From Streptomyces sp. NBC_01235 (GTDB taxonomy: Bacteria; Actinomycetota; Actinomycetes; Streptomycetales; Streptomycetaceae): a stretch of 64,000 bases of DNA. Below are positions 8,431 through 15,705 of the stretch, one piece after another. The position numbers were made by a program, and so were the translations under genes. The notes under the pieces were generated by a model. The model saw nothing but the letters and a program-made list of their open reading frames with translations, did not search any database and was not told where the DNA came from. Location of the stretch: assembly GCF_035989285.1 (NCBI RefSeq), contig NZ_CP108513.1, positions 9,238,001-9,302,000 on the forward strand. The letters run 5' to 3'. Numbering within the stretch: the stretch's first letter is position 1; each line of letters starts with the position of its first letter.

Positions 8431-9071
8431 GCGGACATTCCCAGCGTGAGTAGATGGCGACGGTCGTCCGCGACGAAATCGGCCGACTCGTAACCGGGCC
8501 GGACGAGTTCGGGGTGGGCGTGCAGCAGGATCGAGGTCTCGATCTCCCCGGCGTGCATGTCGGTGAGCAGCGAGGTCAGCGCCCCGGACCGCTCCAGCGC
8601 CGCCTCCCAGTCCTCCGGGGCCGGGAAGAGCGCCATCCGCTCACCGCGGGCGGAGGACTCCTGGACGACGTTGCCCAGGACGTAGTTCCCGCCGTGTCCG
8701 TTGACCAGCACCAGGGCCTCGACGCCCGAGCGGCGCAATGACGCCGCGATGTCCCGTACCACCGCGTGAAGGGTCACGGAGGAGATGCTGACGGTCCCCG
8801 GCCAGGCCGCGTGCTCGTGCGAGCAGGCGATGGTCACCGGCGGGAGGAGGTGCACCGGGTACGCCCCGGCGATCTCCCGGGCGATGGCGCAGGCGACCAG
8901 TGTGTCCGTGGCCAACGGCAGGTACGGACCGTGCTGTTCGAAGCTTCCGACGGGAAGGACCGCCACCTGCGTCGGGACGCCCGCGCCCCGGGTCCGTACG
9001 TCTTCGGTAGTGTCCGTCGGCACGAGTCCGTGCGCCGCCGACGCCGCCGACCGTATTTCCGAACCACTCAT
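8265..9071 (-). CDS. Creatininase-family amidohydrolase (ArfB-like candidate FAPy deformylase)
   Basis: A 268-residue creatininase-fold metallohydrolase. The metal ligands of the family are visible: Glu and His in GSFEQHGPYLPLATD, the Asp that ends that segment, His in VNGHGGN, and Glu in HAGEIETS. The family includes creatininase, MftE and archaeal ArfB, which removes formate from FAPy in riboflavin/F420 biosynthesis. It is divergent, with a 38-bp gap, from a GTP cyclohydrolase II predicted to make FAPy, so a deformylase role is the best inference. No mycofactocin genes are nearby. Its 3' end overlaps the flippase-like gene tail by 166 bp. Confidence 0.87.
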   Translation of the reverse strand: MSGSEIRSAASAAHGLVPTDTTEDVRTRGAGVPTQVAVLPVGSFEQHGPYLPLATDTLVACAIAREIAGAYPVHLLPPVTIACSHEHAAWPGTVSISSVTLHAVVRDIAASLRRSGVEALVLVNGHGGNYVLGNVVQESSARGERMALFPAPEDWEAALERSGALTSLLTDMHAGEIETSILLHAHPELVRPGYESADFVADDRRHLLTLGMSAYTDSGVIGRPSLGSAEKGKELLASLTDSFGAYFSLLTSAVTAATSAESAESAAE

Positions 9072-9109
9072 CTTTTCCCGGCCCTTCGTCTCTGCTTAGG
9101 AACCAGATC

Positions 9110-9769
9110 ATGACAGATAACATTGGCGTACTCGGCACGAAGACCCCGCAGCGCACCGGTGTGGAACGCGTGGTGAATGCGCCATTGCCCACCGTGTACG
9201 GCAAATTCCAGGCGGTCGGCTACCTGGACCACGACCGCGGCGACGAACAGGTCGCCCTGGTCTACGGGGAGATCGGCGCCGAGGACGTGCTGACCCGGCT
9301 GCACTCGGAGTGCCTGACCGGCGACGCGTTCGGCTCCCAGCACTGCGAGTGCGGCGACCAGCTGGAGTCGGCGCTGCGGGCGGTCGTCGCCGAGGGCCGC
9401 GGCATAGTCGTCTACCTGCGCGGGCACGAGGGGCGCGGCATCGGGCTGCTGGGCAAGCTGCAGGCGATGGCGCTCCAGGCGGAGGGCCTGGACACGGTCG
9501 AGGCGAACGTGGCGCTCGGCTTCCCGGTGGACGCCCGCGACTACAAGGTGGCCGCCGACATCCTGCGCGACCTCGGCGTGCGTTCCGTCCGCCTGATGTC
9601 GAACAACCCGCGCAAGCGCGAGGCGCTGGTGGACAACGGCATCAAGGTCGCCGAGGAGGTGCCGCTGCTGATCGAGCCGTGCGAGAGCAACATCACCTAC
9701 CTGCGCACCAAGCGGGAACGCCTGGACCACCGGCTGCCCCACCTGGACGCGGTGGCGCACTGGTCCTGA
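9110..9769 (+). CDS. ribA: GTP cyclohydrolase II paralogue, Met120 (FAPy-forming type)
   Basis: A 219-residue RibA-type protein without the DHBP synthase half. Zinc-binding cysteines are C68, C79 and C81 (HSECLTGDAFGSQHCECGD), and the GTP-binding loop RGHEGRGIGL follows. Residue 120 is Met (KLQAMALQ) where canonical GCH II has Tyr (E. coli KIRAYALQ). In S. coelicolor the three GCH II paralogues were characterised; the one with Met120 (SCO6655, recalled) stops at the formylated pyrimidine FAPy instead of the riboflavin precursor. This gene therefore probably serves a separate pathway, with the divergent creatininase-family protein as deformylase. ATG 9110 follows AGGAAC. Confidence 0.9.
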   Translation: MTDNIGVLGTKTPQRTGVERVVNAPLPTVYGKFQAVGYLDHDRGDEQVALVYGEIGAEDVLTRLHSECLTGDAFGSQHCECGDQLESALRAVVAEGRGIVVYLRGHEGRGIGLLGKLQAMALQAEGLDTVEANVALGFPVDARDYKVAADILRDLGVRSVRLMSNNPRKREALVDNGIKVAEEVPLLIEPCESNITYLRTKRERLDHRLPHLDAVAHWS

Positions 9770-9878
9770 GCGCGCTTCGCACCGCCGCCCCGACGGGTAG
9801 GGATCACGACGGTCACGGCGTACGACAGCCTCGGCACCGGCAACCGGGCCGGGGCCGGCGCGATAAGGAGCCGCTCGC

Positions 9879-11024
9879 GTGAACACACATGCCTCGGTCG
9901 TCGTCATCGGCGGTGGGGTGATGGGCGCCAGCATCGCCTACCACCTCGCCGCCGCAGGCGTCCGTGACGTTCTGCTGCTCGAGCGGGACGAACTCGCCGC
10001 GGGCTCCACCTCCAAGGCCGCGGGCGGGGTGCGCGCCCAGTTCTCCGACGAGCTGAACATCCAGCTCGGGGCCCGCAGCCTGGAGGCGTTCGGGCGGTTC
10101 GGGGAGGAGATCGGGTACGACATCGGGCTGCACCGCGTCGGCTACCTCTTCCTGCTGTCCACGCCCGAGGAGGTCGCCTCCTTCGAGGCGGGGGTGCGGC
10201 TGCAGAACGCGCTCGGTGTGCCCAGCCGGATGATCGACCCGGCCGAGGCGCAGCGCCTCTCCCCGCTGATCGGGACCGACGGGTTACTCGCGGCCGCGTT
10301 CTCGCCGGACGACGGCCACTGCACACCGGAAGCCGTCGTCCACGGGTACGCGGCCGCCGCACGCCAGTGCGGTGCGCGCATCCTGCGGCGTACCGCCGTC
10401 ACCGCCATCGAACGGCAGGGTGCCGCCATCACGGCCGTGCAGACCACCCTCGGCCGCATCACCACCAGCGCGGTGATCTGCGCAGCCGGCGCCTGGTCCA
10501 GGGCCGTCGGGGCGATGGCCGGAGTGGACCTGCCGGTGCAGCCGCTGCGCCGCCAGATCGCGGTCACCGAACCGGTCCCCGCCCTCCCGCCGGACCTCCC
10601 CATGACCATCGACTTCACCAGCAGCCTCTACTTCCACCGGGAGGGCCCCGGCCTCCTGGTCGGCATGTCCGACCCGGACGAACGCCCCGGCTTCGCCACC
10701 GACACCCACGACCGGTGGATCCCCCGCCTCGCCGCCGCCATGGAGCACCGCGCCCCCGCCCTCCTCGACCTGCGCCGCACGGGCGGCTGGGCGGGCCTGT
10801 ACGAGGTCACCCCGGACCACAACGCCCTGATCGGCGAGGCGTCTTCGGTATCCCGTTTTCTGTACGCGACCGGCTTCTCCGGCCACGGTTTCCTCCAGGG
10901 GCCGGCGGTCGGCGAGGTCGTCCGCGACCTGTACCTCGGCCGCGTACCCTTCGTGGACGTCACCCCCCTGAGCGCCGACCGTTTCGCGGCCGACGCCCCG
11001 CGTCCGGAGGTCAACCGCGTATGA
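9879..11024 (+). CDS. FAD-dependent amine/amino-acid oxidoreductase (DAO family)
   Basis: A 381-residue DAO/sarcosine-oxidase-type flavoenzyme. The FAD Rossmann motif VIGGGVMGASIAYHL starts at residue 9, ERDELAAGSTSKAAGG follows, and the C-terminal flavin contact is GFSGHGFLQGPAVGEV. GTG 9879 follows AAGGAG at 9864-9869. It carries an in-frame TTA leucine codon at 10284-10286 (codon 136), the only one I found in any gene here, so translation should depend on the bldA tRNA. Its stop overlaps the next start (ATGA). The two following saccharopine enzymes suggest a lysine-derived substrate such as pipecolate or another cyclic imino acid; that is inference. Confidence 0.85.
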   Translation: MNTHASVVVIGGGVMGASIAYHLAAAGVRDVLLLERDELAAGSTSKAAGGVRAQFSDELNIQLGARSLEAFGRFGEEIGYDIGLHRVGYLFLLSTPEEVASFEAGVRLQNALGVPSRMIDPAEAQRLSPLIGTDGLLAAAFSPDDGHCTPEAVVHGYAAAARQCGARILRRTAVTAIERQGAAITAVQTTLGRITTSAVICAAGAWSRAVGAMAGVDLPVQPLRRQIAVTEPVPALPPDLPMTIDFTSSLYFHREGPGLLVGMSDPDERPGFATDTHDRWIPRLAAAMEHRAPALLDLRRTGGWAGLYEVTPDHNALIGEASSVSRFLYATGFSGHGFLQGPAVGEVVRDLYLGRVPFVDVTPLSADRFAADAPRPEVNRV

Positions 11025-12082
11025 CCGAACTGCACCTGTGGCTGCGTCACGAGGCCCGCACCACCGAACGGCGCACCCCGGTCGTCCCCGACGACGCCCG
11101 CCGCCTCATCGAGGCAGGCGTGCGCCTGACCGTCGAGGACTCCCCGCAGCGCATCCACCCGATCGAGGAGTACGAGGCCGCCGGCGCCCGGGTCGTCGCC
11201 GCGGGCTCCTGGGTGTCCGCCCCGCAGGACGCCGTCGTCCTCGGTCTGAAGGAACTACCGGATGAACCAAAGCAGTTGACTCACCGTCATATCTTCTTCG
11301 GGCACGCCTACAAGCAACAGCCGGGCGCGGCGGACCTGTTGCGCCGGTTCGCCGCCGGGGGAGGGGCGCTCCTCGACCTGGAGTACCTGGCCGACGACCA
11401 CGGGCGCCGCCTCGCTGCCTTCGGCTACTGGGCGGGCTACCTGGGCGCGGCACTGGCGGTCCTCCAGCACCGGGGCAGGCTCACCGCGCCCCTGCGCCCC
11501 ACCGGCAAGGACGAGTTGGACGAGACGCTGCGTCCGGCCCCCGGCGACGAGGAGTTCACCGCCCTCGTCGTCGGCGCCCTGGGCCGCAGCGGCCGGGGCG
11601 CGCGGGCCGCGTTCACCACGGCCGGCGCCGACCCCACCTGCTGGGACCTGGCCGAGACCCGCGACCTGGACCGCGCCGCCCTGCTGGCCCACGACGTGGT
11701 GGTCAACTGCGTGCTCGCCACGACCCCGGTGCCGCCGTTCGTCCGGGAGGAGGACCTCGACGACCCGGCCCGCCGGCTGCGCACCCTCTCCGACGTCACC
11801 TGCGACGTGGGCTCGCCGCTCAATGTCCTGCCGGTGTACGACCGCACCACCGAGTGGACGGACCCCGTGCGCCGTCTGCGCAAGGAACCTCCGCTGGACC
11901 TGATCGCCATCGACAACCTGCCGTCCTTGCTGCCGCGCGAGTCCAGCGCCGACTTCTCGGCGGCCCTGACGCCCCACCTGCTGGACTTCGGCGTCGGCGG
12001 ACCATGGGGCCGCTGTCTGGACCGCTTTCGCGAGGCCGGCCGTGAACTCGGTCTGACAGAAGGGGAGTTCGGACATGCCTGA
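11021..12082 (+). CDS. Saccharopine dehydrogenase, Lys1-type (NAD+, L-lysine-forming)
   Basis: A 353-residue Lys1-like enzyme of the alanine dehydrogenase/transhydrogenase fold. It interconverts lysine plus 2-oxoglutarate with saccharopine. Recognisable parts: HEARTTERRTPVVPDDA at the N-terminus with the substrate-binding Arg and Lys region, KELP and HIFFGHAYKQQ motifs, and YWAGYLGAALA. The C-terminal SDVTCDVGSP and IDNLPSLLPRESS segments are typical of Lys1. ATG 11021 overlaps the upstream stop, and the gene overlaps the Lys9-like gene by 8 nt, so the three are translationally coupled and downstream of the TTA-bearing gene. Confidence 0.88.
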   Translation: MTELHLWLRHEARTTERRTPVVPDDARRLIEAGVRLTVEDSPQRIHPIEEYEAAGARVVAAGSWVSAPQDAVVLGLKELPDEPKQLTHRHIFFGHAYKQQPGAADLLRRFAAGGGALLDLEYLADDHGRRLAAFGYWAGYLGAALAVLQHRGRLTAPLRPTGKDELDETLRPAPGDEEFTALVVGALGRSGRGARAAFTTAGADPTCWDLAETRDLDRAALLAHDVVVNCVLATTPVPPFVREEDLDDPARRLRTLSDVTCDVGSPLNVLPVYDRTTEWTDPVRRLRKEPPLDLIAIDNLPSLLPRESSADFSAALTPHLLDFGVGGPWGRCLDRFREAGRELGLTEGEFGHA

Positions 12083-13238
12083 CCTCGTTCCCGTAACCGG
12101 CACCGTCCACTGGGTCGGCGCCGGCCTCTCCACCGGCAGCGGCCTGGCCGCCCTGTGCGAGCACACCGACCGGGTACGGCTCTGGCACCGCACGGCGCGG
12201 CGAGCCGCCGAGGCCCTCGACCGGCTCGGCCTCACCGGGCGCGCCGAGCCGCGCGCCTACACCCTCGACGCGCTCACGGCCGAACTGGCCCCCGGGGACG
12301 TCGTCGTGTCGATGCTCCCCGCACCCGAACACGCGCCGCTGCTGTCGGCGTGCGTGGCCCGCCGGGCCCACTTCGCCTGCTCCAGCTATGTCTCGGACGC
12401 CGTCCTGGAGCAGGTGGCCGCCGCCGAGGAGGCCGGCCTCGTCGTCCTCACCGAGGCCGGACTCGACCCGGGCATCGACCACCTCTTCGCGCACAGCCTC
12501 GTCGCCCGCGCCCGGAAGGCGGTCGGCGACGACACGGCGGCCTCGTACCGTCTCACCTCGTACTGCGGAGGCATCCCCGCCGTCCCCAACGACTTCAGGT
12601 ACCGCTTCAGCTGGGCACCCCTCGGCGTCCTCAACGCGCTCCGCTCGCCCGCCCGTTACGTGGACGGCGGTACCGAGACCGTCGTCGACCGGCCCTGGGA
12701 GGCCACCCGGAAGCACGTCGTCGGCGGGGCGGGCGAGGAGACCTTCGAGGTCTATCCCAACCGCGACAGCGTCCCGTTCATCGAGCAGTACGAACTGCCG
12801 CGGGCCTGGAAGCCGACGACCTTCGTGCGCGGCACGCTGCGTCTGGACGGCTGGCTGCGCGCCTGGGACACCGTGTTCGAGGAACTGAAGGCGGGCGACG
12901 ACACCCGGATCACCGCCCTGGCCCGGGAGCTGGCGGCCACCCATCCCACCACGGACGCGGACCGCGACCGGGTGGTCCTCGCGGTGTCCCTGGAGGTGGA
13001 CGCCGACAACGGCGTCGAGTGGTCCGGGAGTTTTCTCCTGGACCTGGAGGGCGACGCCCGGGAGAGCGCCATGGCCCGCTGCGTCTCCCGCCCCCTCGCC
13101 CTCGGCGTCCGGCACATCCTGGACGGCTCGCTGCCGCCGGGGCTGAGCCGCGCGGCCGAGACGGCGGCGAGGTCCGAGAAGTGGCTGAGGGAACTCGCCG
13201 ACGAGGGGCTGGAGTTCACACTGCGGGCCGACGGCTGA
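12075..13238 (+). CDS. Saccharopine dehydrogenase, Lys9-type (L-glutamate-forming)
   Basis: A 387-residue enzyme expected to split saccharopine into glutamate and 2-aminoadipate semialdehyde with NAD(P)+. The N-terminal Rossmann motif is VGAGLSTGSGLA, a little degenerate. The diagnostic family motif EAGLDPGIDHLFA is at residues about 133-145, followed by SYCGGIPAVPNDFRYRFSW. Together with the Lys1-type gene it makes both steps of the saccharopine route, which is unusual because streptomycetes mainly degrade lysine through cadaverine. The product could feed aminoadipate, or cyclise to piperideine-6-carboxylate, a pipecolate precursor. The last gene of the operon. Confidence 0.87.
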   Translation: MPDLVPVTGTVHWVGAGLSTGSGLAALCEHTDRVRLWHRTARRAAEALDRLGLTGRAEPRAYTLDALTAELAPGDVVVSMLPAPEHAPLLSACVARRAHFACSSYVSDAVLEQVAAAEEAGLVVLTEAGLDPGIDHLFAHSLVARARKAVGDDTAASYRLTSYCGGIPAVPNDFRYRFSWAPLGVLNALRSPARYVDGGTETVVDRPWEATRKHVVGGAGEETFEVYPNRDSVPFIEQYELPRAWKPTTFVRGTLRLDGWLRAWDTVFEELKAGDDTRITALARELAATHPTTDADRDRVVLAVSLEVDADNGVEWSGSFLLDLEGDARESAMARCVSRPLALGVRHILDGSLPPGLSRAAETAARSEKWLRELADEGLEFTLRADG

Positions 13239-13252
13239 CCCGGCCCGCGTAG

Positions 13253-13278
13253 GCCGACGGGACTGCGCGGCCGTCGGC
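13253..13278. terminator. Hairpin between convergent genes
   Basis: Arms 13253-13260 and 13271-13278 (8 bp, perfect) with a 10-nt loop, filling the short gap between the saccharopine operon and the leftward serine hydrolase. Probably a shared terminator. Confidence 0.6.
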
Positions 13279-14508
13279 TCAGCCCGTGACCGCCTCGTGG
13301 ACCAGCCGCTTGAGGTCGGGGTACAGCTTCAGGGACTTCCTCGGCCTCAGCTGGGTCAGGAACTGGACGGTCAGATCGTGGGCCGGGTCGACCCAGAACG
13401 TCGTCGTGGCGACGCCGCTCCAGCCGTAGGTGCCGAGGCCGGCAGGGGCCTGGGTGCGCTCCGGGTCGGTGACCACGGAGACGCCGAGGCCGAAGCCGAC
13501 TCCGTCGTTGCCGGGTTCGTCGTGGGCGGGGCGGCTGCCGAAGGCTCGCAGGTCGGCACCGCCGGGGAGGTGGTTGCGGGTCATCAGATCGACCGTCTCC
13601 GGCGCGAGGAGGCGGACGCCGTCGAGTTCCCCGCGCCGGCGCAGCAACTCGGTGAAGCGGTGGATGTCGTATGCGGTCGCCACCATGCCACCGCTGCCCG
13701 ACAGGAACCGCGGCCGGCCGAACAGCGGCAGGCCCGGGATCGGCTCGATGCGGCCGTCGTCGGTGTCGCTGTACAGCTCCGCAAGTCGGCCGGCCTGCTC
13801 GTCCGTGACCTGGAAACCCGCGTCCGGCATGCCGAGCGGGCGGAAGATCCGCTCCGCGAGGAACTCGTCCAGGGGGCGGCCGGAGACGACCTCGATGATC
13901 CGGCCCAGGACATTGGTGGACACCGAGTAGTTCCACTGCGTGCCCGGCTCGAACTGCAACGGCAGCCGCGCATAAGCCTCCACCGTCCTGGCCAGGTCCG
14001 AGCCCGGCAGCACCGCCGACTCCAGACCGGCCTCGCGGTAGAGCGCGTCGACGGGGTGGCAGTGGTAGAAGGCGAAGGTCAGACCCGCGGTGTGGGTCAT
14101 GAGGTGCTTCACGAGCAGAGGTTGCTCGACCGGGCGGGTGGTGAGGCCGACGCCGGAGCCGCCCGCGTACACCCGCTGGTCGGCGAAGGCCGGGAGATGA
14201 TCGGCGACCGGGTCGTCGAGACTCAGCCGGCCCTCCTCCATCAGTATCAGCGCGGCGACCGAGGTGACCGGCTTGGTCATCGAGTAGATCCGGTAGAGGG
14301 TGTCGGGCTCGACGGGCAGCCCGGCGGCGATGTCGCGGAGGCCGTGCGCGGTGACGTGTGCGACCCGGCCCCCGCGGGAGACGGCCACGAGGAATCCGGG
14401 CAGGCGCCCTTCGTCGACATAGTGGGCGACGTGCTGGTCGAGGCGGTCCAGCGCCTTCGCGTCCAGCCCGACCTCGCTCGGGTCGACCTCTTGTCGCAGC
14501 AGTGCCAT
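13279..14508 (-). CDS. Serine hydrolase, beta-lactamase/EstB-like
   Basis: A 409-residue class C beta-lactamase-fold serine hydrolase, probably an esterase. The nucleophile motif SxxK is SMTK (in YRIYSMTKPVTS, about residue 97) and the YxN-like motif is NYSVSTN (about residue 217). The C-terminal GYGWSG-type triad element appears as YGWSGVATTTFWVDP. No signal peptide is evident at MALLRQEVDPSE, so a cytosolic enzyme is likely. It stands alone, convergent with the saccharopine operon and 59 bp from the decayed MFS gene. Physiological substrate unknown. Confidence 0.88.
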   Translation of the reverse strand: MALLRQEVDPSEVGLDAKALDRLDQHVAHYVDEGRLPGFLVAVSRGGRVAHVTAHGLRDIAAGLPVEPDTLYRIYSMTKPVTSVAALILMEEGRLSLDDPVADHLPAFADQRVYAGGSGVGLTTRPVEQPLLVKHLMTHTAGLTFAFYHCHPVDALYREAGLESAVLPGSDLARTVEAYARLPLQFEPGTQWNYSVSTNVLGRIIEVVSGRPLDEFLAERIFRPLGMPDAGFQVTDEQAGRLAELYSDTDDGRIEPIPGLPLFGRPRFLSGSGGMVATAYDIHRFTELLRRRGELDGVRLLAPETVDLMTRNHLPGGADLRAFGSRPAHDEPGNDGVGFGLGVSVVTDPERTQAPAGLGTYGWSGVATTTFWVDPAHDLTVQFLTQLRPRKSLKLYPDLKRLVHEAVTG

Positions 14509-14567
14509 CGTTCTCCTCCGGTGCGCTCGATCAAGGTGCGGTCCCGGCCTACCCCGCCCGGACGACC

Positions 14568-15591
14568 TCAGACCTCATGGTCGCGTAGGGAACGCGTGTG
14601 CGGACCCCTTTCGACGCCCTGACCGGTGTGCGTTGTGTCGCTTCCACCTGCCGGGGAACCGCCGGAAGGGGTGGAAGGCCCGGGGCGCGTACGGGTCGGC
14701 AGCGCCCGGCAGAGGGACAGCGCGTGCGCGGCCGCGCACGCCGGCAACAGGAGGGGCGAGCGCGCCGCTCCGAGGCCCATGAGCACGGTCGCCGACGCCA
14801 TGCCCGGCACCGGCCCCACGCTCATCGCCGTCGGCTGCAACCCGCCCGCGACCCCGGCCGACTCCGCGGGAGCCTGGCGTACGACGACACGGGTCGCCGC
14901 GATCATGACGGAGTCGAACCCGGCGCCCAGCAGCGCGAACCCGGCGCAGAAGGCGGCCGGGGCGCAGGCCAGGGCGAGCACGAGGAGGCCGGTGGCCAGG
15001 GCGGCGGTCGCCCCCGCGACCGTGGCGCGGGCGCCGGCCCGGCGCAGCAGGACGGCGGAGGCGGGCGCGGCGGCCACTCAGCGGCCCCGCCGGCGGCAGG
15101 CTGAGCAGCGCGCTGCGCAGCGGGGTCGGTCCCAGGTCGTCCAGGAGGACGCAGACACAGGCGAACAGCCCGCCGTCGAGGGCCGCCGACGCGACGACGA
15201 GCACCCCGAGCGCCCCGCCCATCGCCGGAGGGCCGACCACGTCCGGTGGCAGCAGCGGAGAAGCGGTGCGACGTTCGTGCCGTACGAAGGCGGCGCCGTT
15301 GAGGAGGGCGACCGGCGCCGACCACGTGAGGCCGGGGATCGTGACGAGGGTGTGCACCGGGCAGGCCAGGGCCACGGCGAGCAGCAGGGCGCCGGGGATG
15401 TCGAGCGGGACGTCCGAGGACGGGCGGGGCCGGTCGTGACCGTGGTCGCGGTCCAGGTTTCTGTCCAGGTCCTGGGAGGTGAGGGCGAGTGCGCCGAACA
15501 GCAGCGTGGGAGCGGGCGCACGGCATCCCGAAGGGCGCCGATGACGGCTGGCGGACAGGGCTGTCCTGCGAGCCCACCTCATCCGTGCCAC
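14568..15591 (-). pseudogene. Decayed MFS (DHA2-type) transporter
   Basis: Two reading frames on the minus strand together resemble the C-terminal half of a DHA2-family drug:proton antiporter. The upstream frame (about 15520 down to 15085) gives membrane-like PGALLLAVALACPV, GALGVLVVASAALDGG and RSALLSLPPAGPL. The second frame, from about 15077 to 14568, continues with RRAGARATVAGATAALATG and ALLGAGFDSVMIAATRVVV. The switch is near 15077-15090, where a TGA blocks the second frame. The first 200 or so residues of a normal transporter are missing. Hence truncated and frameshifted; a sequencing error could explain only the shift. Confidence 0.7.
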
Positions 15592-15600
15592 GCCATACCC

Positions 15601-15634
15601 GAGCCCCCGGAGCCGTGAAGGCGACCGGGGGCTC
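15601..15634. terminator. Hairpin downstream of MHS transporter
   Basis: Arms 15601-15610 and 15625-15634 (10 bp, perfect) with a 14-nt loop, about 70 bp beyond the stop of the leftward transporter. The 3' arm runs into a 20-nt tandem duplication (15621-15640 and 15641-15660, 2 mismatches). Confidence 0.5.
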
Positions 15635-15705
15635 GGAAGGGCGACGGGGGGCTCGGGAGGGCGGAAGACCGGGAGTTCGGGGCAGGGTCGGGTGTGACCC
15701 GGGAA

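Noticed and set aside
8265..9769. Mycofactocin cluster, suggested by an MftE-like creatininase and a nearby glycosyltransferase
   Set aside because: No MftA precursor, MftB, radical SAM MftC or MftD-like gene is present; the glycosyltransferase is GT4, and the partner is a GTP cyclohydrolase.
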